Translations under genes and position numbers: made by a program
The notes under the pieces: generated by a model
The model's database searches: none
What the model was told of the DNA's origin: nothing
What the model saw: the letters and a program-made list of their open reading frames with translations, nothing else
DNA from: Pelagerythrobacter aerophilus
GTDB taxonomy: Bacteria; Pseudomonadota; Alphaproteobacteria; Sphingomonadales; Sphingomonadaceae
DNA length: 64,000 nucleotides
NCBI RefSeq assembly: GCF_003581645.1
Contig: NZ_QXFK01000018.1
Coordinates: 232,501 to 296,500 of the forward strand
Reading direction: 5' to 3'
Shown here: positions 36,707 through 45,380 of the stretch, piece by piece
How positions within the stretch are numbered: position 1 is the first letter of the stretch
Layout: every line of letters begins with the position of its first letter

Positions 36707-37646
36707 TGCACGTAACCTTCTTCCGGTTCGCTTCGTACTGGTCGGACAGGCGGCCGGCCGCGATCGCGGGATAGGTCTCCGCGAATTCGGCCAGCGCGAT
36801 ACAGGCGCGGCTCGTATCCTTCGCGGCGATCATGGCCTCGGCGAGGTAGAGCAAACTGTCGGGTGCGCGGGCCGCCTGCTTGTCGCTCTGGTAGTTCTTG
36901 AGGAACCAGGGCGCAGCCTCGGCCGGCTTGTCGTCGTCCAGATAAGCGCGGCCGAGCAGGTTGAGGCCGTAGGTCGTGCGCCAGTGGCGCGGGTACTTCT
37001 CCACGAACAGCGCAAGCTGCTGTTGCGCTTCGGGATAGAAGCCCGCTTCCCACAGACGGAAACCGTACGAATATTCGTCGTCGCCAGGATCATCGGTCTG
37101 CGGCTTGGCGATTGCCTGCACTGCGGCAAGCCGTCCGGGAGTCGGTCCGCTGGCGGCGGGTGTCGCTGCTGGTGGCGGAGGCGGAGGCGGCGCGGAGGCA
37201 GAAGCCCCGCCGGTCATCACCGACAGGTTCTGCTGCGGCGCACTGGAGCCGGAGGCCTGCCCGCCAGGCGCGGTATTCGTCACCTCGAGCGCGGAGAGGC
37301 GCGTTTCCAGCTCGCTCAGCGCATTGGCGTTGCTCTCGGTCTGCGAGGTCAGCGATTGGATCTGCGCCTCCAGCGCGTCGAGCCGCGCGAGGATGTCGGT
37401 CACCGCGGTGGTCGACGGCGGCGCCTGCTGAGTGTTCTGCGCTGGCGCCGCGCCGGTGATCTCGGGCTGGAAGAAACGCCCGTTCGGCCCGGGGAATACG
37501 GTGCGCTGCAAGGCACGCACTTCGGCTTCGAGCTTGCGCAGGCGCGATTCCGCATTCCCGTCCTGCGCGAGCGCCGGGGCAGACGCGGCCCCGACCGATA
37601 CGATCGCCAGTGCGCCCAGAATTGCACGGCTCGTTCGGCTGGTCAT
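36702..37646 (-). CDS. cpoB: CpoB (YbgF-like) Tol-Pal-associated periplasmic protein
   Basis: 314 residues from ATG 37646, with AGGAG eleven bases upstream; an in-frame ATG at 37682 is less likely. A signal peptide ends about residue 28 (APALAQ). An N-terminal trimerising coiled coil is split into two stretches (about 30-46 and 80-112), then a Pro/Ala/Gly-rich linker and a C-terminal TPR domain (about 185-310; YGFRLWEAGFYPEAQQQLALF is its first repeat). CpoB couples peptidoglycan synthesis to outer-membrane constriction with Tol-Pal. The tol-pal genes are not in view, which is unusual. Its stop overlaps tilS. Confidence 0.88.
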   Translation of the reverse strand: MTSRTSRAILGALAIVSVGAASAPALAQDGNAESRLRKLEAEVRALQRTVFPGPNGRFFQPEITGAAPAQNTQQAPPSTTAVTDILARLDALEAQIQSLTSQTESNANALSELETRLSALEVTNTAPGGQASGSSAPQQNLSVMTGGASASAPPPPPPPAATPAASGPTPGRLAAVQAIAKPQTDDPGDDEYSYGFRLWEAGFYPEAQQQLALFVEKYPRHWRTTYGLNLLGRAYLDDDKPAEAAPWFLKNYQSDKQAARAPDSLLYLAEAMIAAKDTSRACIALAEFAETYPAIAAGRLSDQYEANRKKVTCN

Positions 37647-37790
37647 GATGAATTGGCTCCTGTCCCTGAAGGTCGCGGCCATCCAAGCGTCCGGTGCCCG
37701 AACAACGCCTGAATGGCATGAAATCTGTGCCGCAAGGACGCCTCGCTGTCGAGGTGTCCGGCGCGTGAATCGGGGGAAACCGTACTCGGC

Positions 37791-38600
37791 TTACCCGCCC
37801 TCCGCCGCCGGCTGTCCGCGCGCGAGCAGAGCTTCGGCGCTGACCTGGACGTCGCGAATGATCTCGTCCTGCTCGGACAGCTTGGGAACGCTCCGCCCGC
37901 CGATCGTGATTGCGAAGGCGTAAGGCCGGCCGGTCCAGATCTGCGGGCCTTCGGCATCCGCCGGCACCGTATAGCTTTCCCCTTCAGCCATCTGCTTCTG
38001 CATCAGTTCCTCGCCATTGGCGTCGTAGAACTTGACCCAGGTATCGTCTTGCAGCGCGGTGAAAACGACCGGCCCCGTCGGGGTCGGGGGCGCGGCCGGC
38101 GTGGGCGCCGCGGCGGCCTGAGCCGGCCCCTGCGCGCCCTGCGTCTGCGGCTGGGTCAGCGGGCCGGGTCCGGCCCCGGGGAAGAAGTAGTCCTTGAAAT
38201 AGGCGAAACCGCCGCCGATCAGCAGAAGCGCGGCGAAGGCGCTGAACCAGGCAAGCCCGCGGCTGGGCACCCGCGCCGGATCGCCGGGTTCGAAACTGCT
38301 GGCACGCGCCACCTCGTTCGCGCTCGGCACGCCCAGCTCCTCGCGAACCTCGCGCGCGATCTCCCCTTCGTCGAGGCCGACGGCCCGGGCGTAGGTGCGG
38401 GAGAAGCCGATCGCGTAGGTGCGCGCCGGCAATGCGCCGAAATCGCCCTGCTCGATCACCTCGAGATGTCTCTGCGGGATGCGCGTTTCGGCGGCAACCT
38501 GCTCGAGCGACAGGCCCGCCTGCTCTCGCGCGCGGCGTAAACGTTGCCCTGCCCCGTCCAGCGGCAGTTCCCCTGGAGCTTCGTTCAATTCGTCCGACAT
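37791..38600 (-). CDS. rodZ: RodZ-like cytoskeletal membrane protein
   Basis: 269 residues. A cytoplasmic Xre-type helix-turn-helix (about 16-80; LRRAREQAGLSLEQVAAETRIPQRHLEVIEQGDF) precedes a single membrane helix (about 112-134), a Pro/Ala/Gln-rich periplasmic linker, and a DUF4115 beta domain (about 175-255; DDTWVKFYDANGEEL). RodZ links MreB filaments to the wall-elongation machinery. All three parts are in the family order. It is on the same strand as cpoB and tilS, 144 bp upstream of cpoB. Confidence 0.92.
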   Translation of the reverse strand: MSDELNEAPGELPLDGAGQRLRRAREQAGLSLEQVAAETRIPQRHLEVIEQGDFGALPARTYAIGFSRTYARAVGLDEGEIAREVREELGVPSANEVARASSFEPGDPARVPSRGLAWFSAFAALLLIGGGFAYFKDYFFPGAGPGPLTQPQTQGAQGPAQAAAAPTPAAPPTPTGPVVFTALQDDTWVKFYDANGEELMQKQMAEGESYTVPADAEGPQIWTGRPYAFAITIGGRSVPKLSEQDEIIRDVQVSAEALLARGQPAAEGG

Positions 38601-38736
38601 GCCGTCCCTAGCGTACCCGAAATAGCGCGGCTTGCCCGCTTCTTAACCCGAACAGGGTGCCGCGCGCCACCCTGCCGAACAGCCTGTCCACGCAGGCGTG
38701 CCGTTTGCCGCAGATCACGCGTCTGGCGCGGCAGCC

Positions 38737-41007
38737 TCAGTCGGTCTCTATTCCGCGCTCGTTCGCCCATTCGGCGATTGCGGCGCGCATGTTTTCGGGC
38801 GGCGCAGAAAGCCAGCCCTGCATTGCCTTTTCCAGTTCGCGCAAGTCGATCTGCCGCACGATTTCCTTGATCGGTCCGACCGAAACCGGCGTGATCGACA
38901 GCCGGCGGAAACCGAGCCCGAGCAGCGCCAGCGCCTCCAGCCGCCGTCCGCCCATCTCGCCGCAGATGCCCAGATCGACTCCGCTGCCGGCGGTCGCCAG
39001 CGCGACGCGCTTCAGGAAGCGGAGGATCGCCGGGCTCAGCCAGTCGTAACGCTCGGCGAGCTTCGGATTGGCGCGGTCGGCGGCGAACAGGAACTGCGTG
39101 AGATCGTTGGTCCCGACCGACAGGAACGAGACGCGCGGGAGGAACTGATCGAGCACTTCGGCCAGCGCCGGCACCTCCAGCATCGCGCCGTAGCGGATCG
39201 CTTCGGGCAGGATCTTCTTCTGCTTGCGCAAATGCGCGAGCTGATCGTCGAACACCGCCTTGGCTGCGTCGAATTCCCATGGTTCGCTGACCATCGGGAA
39301 CATGACGTAGAGCGAACGCCCTGCCGCCGCTTCCAGCAGCGCACGGGCCTGCGCCTTCAGCAGCCCGCCCCGCTCGAGCGCGAGGCGCAGCGCGCGCCAA
39401 CCCATGGCCGGGTTCTCGTCGTTCTCGAACTCGCTCTCGCGCAAGTAAGGCAGCGCCTTGTCCCCGCCGATGTCGACCGTGCGGAAGATCACCGGCTTGT
39501 CCCCCGCCGCGTCGAGCACGTCGCGGTAGAGGCGGAACTGGCGTTCGCGCTGCGGCAGCGTGGCCGAGACGAGGAACTGGAACTCGGTGCGGAACAGACC
39601 GATGCCGTCGGCACCCACCAGCGGAAGGGTCGAGATGTCGTCGCGCAGGCCCGCGTTCATCATCACTTCGATCCGCGTGCCGCAGCGGGTGAAGGGCTCT
39701 ATGTCGCGCAGTTCGGCATAGAAAGCCTGCCGCTTACGCGAGCGGGCGAAGCGCGTTTCGAACGCGTCGATCACCGGCTGCGCCGGGCGCGCCGTGGCCG
39801 TGCCGTTGTCGGCATCGAGCAGAACGAAGTCGCCTTCCTGCACGATCCCGCGCAGGCCCCGCACGCGGCCGAGCACCGGCACGCCCATCGCCCGCGCCAC
39901 GATGATCACGTGCGCGGTGAGCGAGCCTTCCTCCAGGATCACGCCCTTGAGCCGCCGTCGGTCGTATTCGAGCAGCTCGGCAGGCCCGAGGTTCTTGGCA
40001 ATCAGGATCGCATCGCCGCGCAGGCCTTGCGTGGCCGCGGTGCCGAGCTGGCCCGAGACGATCCGCAGCAGGCGGTTGGCGAGGTCCTCCAGATCGTGCA
40101 TCCGGTCCTGCAGCAGCGGATCGTCGATCTCGCGCATGCGCATGCGGGTGCGCTGCTGCACGCGCTCGATCGCCGCTTCCGCCGTGAGGCCGGCGTCGAT
40201 CGCCTCGTTGATCCGCCGGCTCCAGCCTTCGTCGTAGGCAAACATCTTGTAGGTCGCGAGGACCTCCTCGTGCTCGCCGCCGACGCCGAACTCGGCGCGG
40301 TCCGACAGGTTGTCGATCTGGTCGCGCATTTTGTCGAACGCGCGGTAGACCCGCTGGCGCTCGACCTCGATATCCTCGGCCATGACCTGATCGATGGTGA
40401 TCCGCGGCTGGTGATAGACGGCGACGCCGCTCGCCAGCCCCTTGACAAGCGGCAGGCCGGAGATCGTCGCCGGACCGGTATCGGCCGGGGCGAGGCCGCG
40501 CGCCTCCTCCTCGTCGATCAGCTCGTTGTTAGAAATGAGCTCGGAGAGCACCATGGCGGTGGTCTGCAGCGCCTCGATCTCGACGTCCTCGTAACGGCGC
40601 GGATCGACGTGCTGAACACAGAGCACCCCCACCGCCCGTTCGCGGTAGACGATCGGCACCCCGGCGAAGGAATGGAACTTCTCCTCACCGGTTTCGGGCC
40701 GGTACTGGAAATCGGGATGCGCCTTGGCCTCGGCCAGGTTGAGAGTCTCGACGTTGTCGGCGATCGTTCCGACCAGACCTTCGCCGATCGCCATGCGGGT
40801 GACGTGGACCGCCTCGGCATTGAGGCCCTGCGTCGCGAACAGCTCCAGCATCCCCTCGCGCAGCAGGTAGATCGAGCAGACTTCGCTATTCAGAGATTCG
40901 GCAATGATGTCGACCACATGGTCGAGCTTGCCCTGCGCGTGCAGGCGCGAGGCCATGACCTCGTGCAGGCGGGTGAGAATGCGGCGTGCGGCTGCGGCGG
41001 CGCTCAT
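38737..41007 (-). CDS. ptsP: Nitrogen-type PTS enzyme I (PEP-protein phosphotransferase PtsP)
   Basis: 756 residues. An N-terminal GAF sensor (about 15-160) is fused to an enzyme I body: an HPr-binding region, the phosphohistidine domain with H366 in GSLTAHVIIVARAMG, and a PEP-binding TIM barrel (VSFLSVGTNDLTQFLFA, about 640). It takes phosphate from PEP and passes it to NPr, linking carbon and nitrogen status to regulation, not to sugar import. The absence of sugar PTS genes, with glk nearby, fits sugars entering unphosphorylated. The stop is 137 bp from the rodZ start region. Confidence 0.96.
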   Translation of the reverse strand: MSAAAAARRILTRLHEVMASRLHAQGKLDHVVDIIAESLNSEVCSIYLLREGMLELFATQGLNAEAVHVTRMAIGEGLVGTIADNVETLNLAEAKAHPDFQYRPETGEEKFHSFAGVPIVYRERAVGVLCVQHVDPRRYEDVEIEALQTTAMVLSELISNNELIDEEEARGLAPADTGPATISGLPLVKGLASGVAVYHQPRITIDQVMAEDIEVERQRVYRAFDKMRDQIDNLSDRAEFGVGGEHEEVLATYKMFAYDEGWSRRINEAIDAGLTAEAAIERVQQRTRMRMREIDDPLLQDRMHDLEDLANRLLRIVSGQLGTAATQGLRGDAILIAKNLGPAELLEYDRRRLKGVILEEGSLTAHVIIVARAMGVPVLGRVRGLRGIVQEGDFVLLDADNGTATARPAQPVIDAFETRFARSRKRQAFYAELRDIEPFTRCGTRIEVMMNAGLRDDISTLPLVGADGIGLFRTEFQFLVSATLPQRERQFRLYRDVLDAAGDKPVIFRTVDIGGDKALPYLRESEFENDENPAMGWRALRLALERGGLLKAQARALLEAAAGRSLYVMFPMVSEPWEFDAAKAVFDDQLAHLRKQKKILPEAIRYGAMLEVPALAEVLDQFLPRVSFLSVGTNDLTQFLFAADRANPKLAERYDWLSPAILRFLKRVALATAGSGVDLGICGEMGGRRLEALALLGLGFRRLSITPVSVGPIKEIVRQIDLRELEKAMQGWLSAPPENMRAAIAEWANERGIETD

Positions 41008-41083
41008 GCAAGCCGCCTAGAACAAAGCGCGCCACATTGGAACGATTCCCGCGCCGCTTCTCCCTTTTTGCCGGCTTCCGGGG

Positions 41084-41239
41084 CTAGATTTCGGCGAGCT
41101 CTTCCTTGATCCGGAGCTTCTGTCGCTTGATTGCCTGGATCGCCGCCGCGTCGGGTGAGGGCCGGTTCATCTCCTCGCGAAGTCTGCTTTCGAGACCGGC
41201 ATGCTTGTTCTGTAGTGCGCTGGCGTGGGACGATACCAT
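41084..41239 (-). CDS. Small DUF465 (YdcH) family protein
   Basis: 51 residues from ATG 41239, set by AAGGAG seven bases upstream. The whole protein is a helical hairpin with HAGLESRLREEMNRPSPDAAAIQAIKRQKLRIKEEL compressed into two coiled helices; the KRQKLRIKEEL end is the DUF465 signature. Function is unknown in the family. Its leader holds an extra stem CTCGCCC-TTCGC-GGGCGAG (41272-41290) upstream of the ribosome site. It is divergent from a second DUF465 gene at 41401. Confidence 0.85.
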   Translation of the reverse strand: MVSSHASALQNKHAGLESRLREEMNRPSPDAAAIQAIKRQKLRIKEELAEI

Positions 41240-41271
41240 CGGGCTCTCCTTGGTTGCAGCCATGGAGCGAC

Positions 41272-41290
41272 TCGCCCTTCGCGGGCGAGC
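41272..41290 (-). other. Hairpin in the leader of the leftward DUF465 gene
   Basis: CTCGCCC and GGGCGAG (7-bp stem, five-base loop) lie about 20 bases upstream of the AAGGAG site on the minus strand. It may affect mRNA stability or translation of the small protein; there is no T tract to suggest a terminator. Confidence 0.45.
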
Positions 41291-41400
41291 CGCGCAAGTG
41301 ATATAGAACCACAACCGGAGGCGCTTGCGAAGGCCCGAGATTGCGCATTTCGACGGGACCGGGCAGAGGCACGTCGAACCGCAGAGGGGAGCAGGCTCAG

Positions 41401-41598
41401 GTGAACGAGCAGGAACTGCGCAAGCGATTGGCAACGCTGAGGATCGAGCATCGCGACCTCGACGCGGCGATCGATGCCCTGCGCGCTTCGGGCTCGGCGG
41501 ATCAGTTGCAGATCGCGCGTCTGAAGAAGCGGAAGCTGAAGCTGCGGGATCAGATCGCGGCGATCGAGGACGAATTGCTGCCCGATATCATCGCCTGA
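41401..41598 (+). CDS. Second small DUF465 (YdcH) family protein
   Basis: 65 residues from a GTG at 41401, the only start before the conserved region. The sequence is a helical hairpin: EQELRKRLATLRIEHRDLDAAIDAL, then a turn, then LQIARLKKRKLKLRDQIAAIEDEL. The LKKRKLKLRDQI segment is the DUF465 signature. It pairs head-to-head with the shorter DUF465 gene at 41239, with 161 bp between starts. Twin DUF465 genes beside ptsP recur in alphaproteobacteria as far as I recall; the role is unknown. Confidence 0.85.
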   Translation: MNEQELRKRLATLRIEHRDLDAAIDALRASGSADQLQIARLKKRKLKLRDQIAAIEDELLPDIIA

Positions 41599-41734
41599 TT
41601 TCCGCATGGCGTGGGCGGGCTGCGATTTTCGCTACAATCCCCTCATCCCGCCACGACACAATTGTTATCAAAATGGGAAAACCCCAACGGCGCGACTGGC
41701 GGGGCGACTCCGTCTGGGATAGCGCTCTTCGGGT

Positions 41735-42196
41735 ATGGGCACTCCCACCGACATCAGTCAGACGATTATCGAATCGCTCTATTGCGAGGCCCTGATCCTT
41801 GCCGACGACGTGCGCGCCACGTTCGACCTCTCCCAGCACAACATCCCGACGGGCGAGGGCGACTTCGCCCGCATCGCACTGTCGGTCGAAGGGCTGCGCA
41901 CGACCACGCGGGTGATGCACGTCCTCGCCTGGCTGCTGAACCGGCGGGCGTTCTTCAACGGCGAGATGACCGAATTCCAGCTCCGCCGCCACGGGAGACT
42001 GCCGGAGGATCGGCCCGCCGACCCCGACAACCTGTCGTGGCTCGATCCGCATATCCGCGACCTGATCCGCGCGAGCGGGAAGCTCCATGCGCGGATCGCC
42101 CGGCTCGATCGGGCGTGGAACGACGGATTCGAGATGTCCCCCCCGGCGATCCTCCGGCTGCACGAGCGGCTCGGACACCGGATGGGCGAGATCTAG
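41735..42196 (+). CDS. RcdA-like protein (DUF1465 family)
   Basis: 153 residues. A three-helix-bundle protein with the DUF1465 landmarks SLYCEALILADDVRATFD, TTRVMHVLAWLLNRRAFFNGEM and a C-terminal LHERLGHRMGEI. In Caulobacter RcdA is an adaptor that helps ClpXP destroy the cell-cycle regulator CtrA. Its presence supports an alphaproteobacterial host. It is convergent with glpK, their stops sharing CTAG (42193-42196). A 136-bp leader precedes it, with nothing else recognised. Confidence 0.88.
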   Translation: MGTPTDISQTIIESLYCEALILADDVRATFDLSQHNIPTGEGDFARIALSVEGLRTTTRVMHVLAWLLNRRAFFNGEMTEFQLRRHGRLPEDRPADPDNLSWLDPHIRDLIRASGKLHARIARLDRAWNDGFEMSPPAILRLHERLGHRMGEI

Positions 42197-43662
42197 ACCG
42201 CTGCCAGCGCCTTGCGCCAGCGCGCGAGGCGCTCGTCGCGCGTACTCGCGGCCATCTCCGGTTCGAAACGGCGGACTTTGCCGCGCATCGCCCGCGCCGC
42301 ATCCTCGAGACTCGCGTGAGTGCCAACGCCGACCGCGGCGAGCATCGCTGCGCCGAGTGCGGTGGTCTCGACGAAATCGGGCCGCTCGACGATGACACTC
42401 AGCATGTCGGCGAGATCTTGTGCCATCCAGTCGTTCGCGCTCATCCCGCCGTCGATGCGCAGCGTCTGCCAGGCGGCACCGTCGGCCGCGAAGGCTTCCG
42501 CGAGATCGTGCGTCTGGTGCGCCATTGCCTCCAGCGCGGCGCGCGCGATCTGCGCCCGGCCGCTGGCGAAGCTCAGCCCTGCGATGACGCCGCGTGCATC
42601 CGCCTGCCAGTGCGGCGCTCCGAGGCCGGAAAGCGCCGGCACGATCGTCACGCCGCCACTGTCGGGGATCGAGCGGGCGAGCGCTTCGGTCTCCGCGGCG
42701 GCGCTGATCAGTCCCAGCGAATCCCGGAGCCACTGGACCAGACTGCCGGCGACGAACACCGAACCTTCCAGCGCGTAGCGTCGCACGCCCTCGCGCTGGG
42801 TCAGGACAGTGCCGAGCAGCCGGTGTTCCGAGCGGGGAAGCACATCCCCCTGGTTGGTCAGCACGAATGCGCCGGTGCCATAGGTCGCCTTGGTTTCCCC
42901 TGGCGAGAGGCAGCCCTGCCCGACGGTTGCCGCTTGCTGGTCGCCCGCGAGCCCGCAGACCGGGATCGCACGCCCGAATACCTCGGCATTCGTTTCCGCA
43001 AGCGTCCCGTGCGTGTCGACGACGTGCGCGAGCGCAGTGTGCGGCACGCCGATGAGATCGCACAGACCCGCATCGAACTGCGCCCCGTCGAGCGGCAGGA
43101 GAAGCGTGCGACTGGCATTGCTCGCATCGCTGACGAAGGTGCCGCCCGAGAGCTTGAACACCAGCCAGCTCTCGACCGTGCCCAGCGCCAGCGCCTTGCG
43201 CTCGGCTGCGGCACGCACAGCGGCGTCGTTGTCCATCAGCCAGCGCATCTTGGTGCCGGAGAAGTAGGGATCGAGCACGAGCCCGGTGCGGCGCTGAATC
43301 TCCGCTTCGTGTACAACCTCGCGGAGCTTGCCGCAAACGTCCGCCGTGCGCCGGTCCTGCCACACGATCGCGCGGGTGAGCGGTTCGCCCGTGTTGCGGT
43401 CCCATGCGACCACAGTTTCGCGCTGATTGGTGATGCCGATTGCCGCGACCGCCTCCGCGCCGCCTGCTTTCTCCACCACCTCCCGCGCGCAGGCGAGCGT
43501 GCGTTGCCATATCTCGCCCGGATCGTGCTCGACCCAGCCGGGTCGCGGATAGTGCTGCGTCAGCGCCCGCTGCGCGACATGATGCAGCACACCATCCGCT
43601 CCGAACAGCATCGCGCGGGTCGAGGTCGTGCCGGCGTCGAGGACGAGGATGCGTTCTCCCAT
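42193..43662 (-). CDS. glpK: Glycerol kinase
   Basis: 489 residues. FGGY-family ATPase with ILVLDAGTTSTRAMLF at the N-terminus, NQRETVVAWDRNTGEPL, and IVWQDRRTADVC. The ATP-binding core has TYGTGAFVLTNQG and LSGLGAPHWQADARGVIAGLSF. It makes sn-glycerol 3-phosphate from glycerol and ATP in the cytoplasm. No glpF, glpD or glpR lies nearby, so it stands alone. The start at 43662 gives the normal family length. Its stop is interleaved with that of rcdA. Confidence 0.96.
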   Translation of the reverse strand: MGERILVLDAGTTSTRAMLFGADGVLHHVAQRALTQHYPRPGWVEHDPGEIWQRTLACAREVVEKAGGAEAVAAIGITNQRETVVAWDRNTGEPLTRAIVWQDRRTADVCGKLREVVHEAEIQRRTGLVLDPYFSGTKMRWLMDNDAAVRAAAERKALALGTVESWLVFKLSGGTFVSDASNASRTLLLPLDGAQFDAGLCDLIGVPHTALAHVVDTHGTLAETNAEVFGRAIPVCGLAGDQQAATVGQGCLSPGETKATYGTGAFVLTNQGDVLPRSEHRLLGTVLTQREGVRRYALEGSVFVAGSLVQWLRDSLGLISAAAETEALARSIPDSGGVTIVPALSGLGAPHWQADARGVIAGLSFASGRAQIARAALEAMAHQTHDLAEAFAADGAAWQTLRIDGGMSANDWMAQDLADMLSVIVERPDFVETTALGAAMLAAVGVGTHASLEDAARAMRGKVRRFEPEMAASTRDERLARWRKALAAV

Positions 43663-43684
43663 CGAGGCATCCTAACCACTTTCA

Positions 43685-43706
43685 TCATTGCAGCGAAAGC
43701 CGGGAT
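43685..43706. repeat. Degenerate copy of the hslV-hslU palindrome
   Basis: TCATTGCAGCGAAAGCCGGGAT matches 18 of 22 positions of the first hslV-hslU palindrome unit (5074-5095). It lies in the divergent gap between glpK and the MBL-fold gene, with the left stem partly eroded. Confidence 0.45.
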
Positions 43707-43763
43707 CGCGCGGCATGCCGACCAGCGAGGCCCAAACTCGACACGCCCCGTCTCCGCCCCCAT

Positions 43764-44645
43764 ATGGAGCCCATGGCAGGTCCCCCTCCCAAGCCGTGGC
43801 CGACCGGGCTGGTCGAGCGCCCCGAACCGCTGGTGCGCCGCGTGCTCGCGCCCAATCCATCGCCCTACACATATACCGGCACGCAGACGTATATCGTCGG
43901 CGAGAGCGATGCAGTGGCGGTGATCGACCCCGGGCCGGCCGATCCGGCGCATATCGACGCGATCCTCGCGGCCGTCGGCGATGCGAAAGTCGCGGCGATC
44001 ATGTGCACGCACACCCACCGCGACCATTCGCCCGCTGCGCGCCCGCTCGCCGAACGCACCGGCGCTCCGATCGTCGGCTGCGCCCCGCTGGTGCTCGACG
44101 ACAGCGGGCCGCGGGCCGACGCCAGCTTCGACCGCGACTACGCGCCCGACCGGGTAATGGAGGACGGCGAGGCGATGACCGGCCCAGGCTGGACCTTACG
44201 CGCGGTCCACACGCCGGGTCACACCTCCAACCACCTGTGCTTCGCCCTCGAGGAAAGCGGAGCGCTGTTCACGGGCGATCATGTGATGGGCTGGTCCACC
44301 AGCGTCGTCGTCCCCCCCGACGGCGACATGGGCGCCTACATGAAGAGCCTCGACAAGCTCTACGAGCGCGACGACCGCGTCTATTACCCCGCGCACGGCG
44401 CGCCGGTCGAGAAGCCGCGTCAGCTCGTGCGCGGAATGATCGGCCATCGCCGCCAGCGCGAGAATCAAATCCTGCGCCTGCTCGGCGAAGCGCCGCATCC
44501 CGCGGCCGATCTCGTGCCCCGGATGTACAAGGGCCTCGACCCGCGGCTTGCCGGTGCGGCGGAGATGAGCGTGACCGCACATCTCCTCGATCTGGAACGC
44601 CGCGGCCTAGTCAGCCGTTCGGCGGACATATGGCAAACCCTTTGA
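43764..44645 (+). CDS. MBL-fold hydrolase, LACTB2-like
   Basis: 293 residues from ATG 43764 (an ATG at 43773 is equally possible). The metallo-beta-lactamase motif THTHRDHS carries H-x-H-x-D-H, with VHTPGHTSNHLC, FTGDHVMGW and YPAHG completing the metal site. A winged-helix-like C-terminal domain (about 230-293) with LLGEAPHPAADLVPRMYKG is typical of the LACTB2 group, which includes ribonucleases and thioesterases. The substrate is unknown. The last 16 bases overlap the DUF4230 gene, so the two are linked. The gene is divergent from glpK. Confidence 0.9.
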   Translation: MEPMAGPPPKPWPTGLVERPEPLVRRVLAPNPSPYTYTGTQTYIVGESDAVAVIDPGPADPAHIDAILAAVGDAKVAAIMCTHTHRDHSPAARPLAERTGAPIVGCAPLVLDDSGPRADASFDRDYAPDRVMEDGEAMTGPGWTLRAVHTPGHTSNHLCFALEESGALFTGDHVMGWSTSVVVPPDGDMGAYMKSLDKLYERDDRVYYPAHGAPVEKPRQLVRGMIGHRRQRENQILRLLGEAPHPAADLVPRMYKGLDPRLAGAAEMSVTAHLLDLERRGLVSRSADIWQTL

Positions 44646-45307
44646 AAACGAAGCGCCGCGAGGACCTCGGGCCGGAAGTCCGACGCGAGCGTCCGCTGGC
44701 ACTGGTGCAGGCCGTACCGTGGCTGATCGTGATCGTCCTCCTCGCCCTCGCCGCCTGGCTCGGCTGGCGCGCGTTCGTCTATCAGGAAGAGGGCGATCCG
44801 GTCGGCAGCGCGATGCTTGCGTTCGAAAAACAGAATTCGCTGACCGTGTTCTCCTCGCGCTTCGAAGTCATCGCGGAGAGTGAGGACACGCGCGGCGTGC
44901 TCGGCGTGCCGGTTCTGCGTTCGCGCCAGGCCATGATCATTCCGGCCACGGTGGAATACCGCGTCGACCTCTCGCAGGTCGGGCGCGAGCGGATCGACTG
45001 GAATGCGGAGACGCAGCAGCTCACCGTGCGCCTGCCGCAACTTCAGACCACGCGCCCGAACCTCGACGAGGCGCAGGCGCGCGTATTCCAGGACGGCGTA
45101 TTCATCACCCGCGACGCCTCCCGCGACCTCAGCCAGAACAACTCGCGCCAGGCCGAACGCAAGGCCAGCGCCTTCGCGAAGAACCCCGAAGTCCTCGCCC
45201 TCGCCCGCACCGCCGCGAAGGAGGCCGTGCGCCAGAACCTCGCCATCCCGCTGCAGATCGCCGGCTATGACCGCGCGACCGTGCAGGTCACGTTCGAAGG
45301 CGAGTAG
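44630..45307 (+). CDS. DUF4230 membrane-anchored protein
   Basis: 225 residues from ATG 44630, overlapping the MBL stop by 16 bases. A basic N-terminus and one hydrophobic helix (about 29-47) anchor it, followed by a largely beta domain: LTVFSSRFEVIAES, AMIIPATVEYRVDLSQV, and later RKASAFAKNPEVLALARTAAKEAV. The pattern matches DUF4230, widespread but of unknown function; a periplasmic location is likely. Co-expression with the MBL hydrolase is implied by the overlap. Confidence 0.83.
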   Translation: MANPLKTKRREDLGPEVRRERPLALVQAVPWLIVIVLLALAAWLGWRAFVYQEEGDPVGSAMLAFEKQNSLTVFSSRFEVIAESEDTRGVLGVPVLRSRQAMIIPATVEYRVDLSQVGRERIDWNAETQQLTVRLPQLQTTRPNLDEAQARVFQDGVFITRDASRDLSQNNSRQAERKASAFAKNPEVLALARTAAKEAVRQNLAIPLQIAGYDRATVQVTFEGE

Positions 45308-45380
45308 CACCTCCCAAGTATCGCTTCCGCCAAAGGCCGAACTGCAATATAAGCGGCGTGCAATTGGGGGGAGGTCGATC

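Noticed and set aside
38698-41109. An 803-codon plus-strand open frame opposite ptsP
   Set aside because: It mirrors ptsP and shows no recognisable motif; ptsP has all domains and the phosphohistidine.
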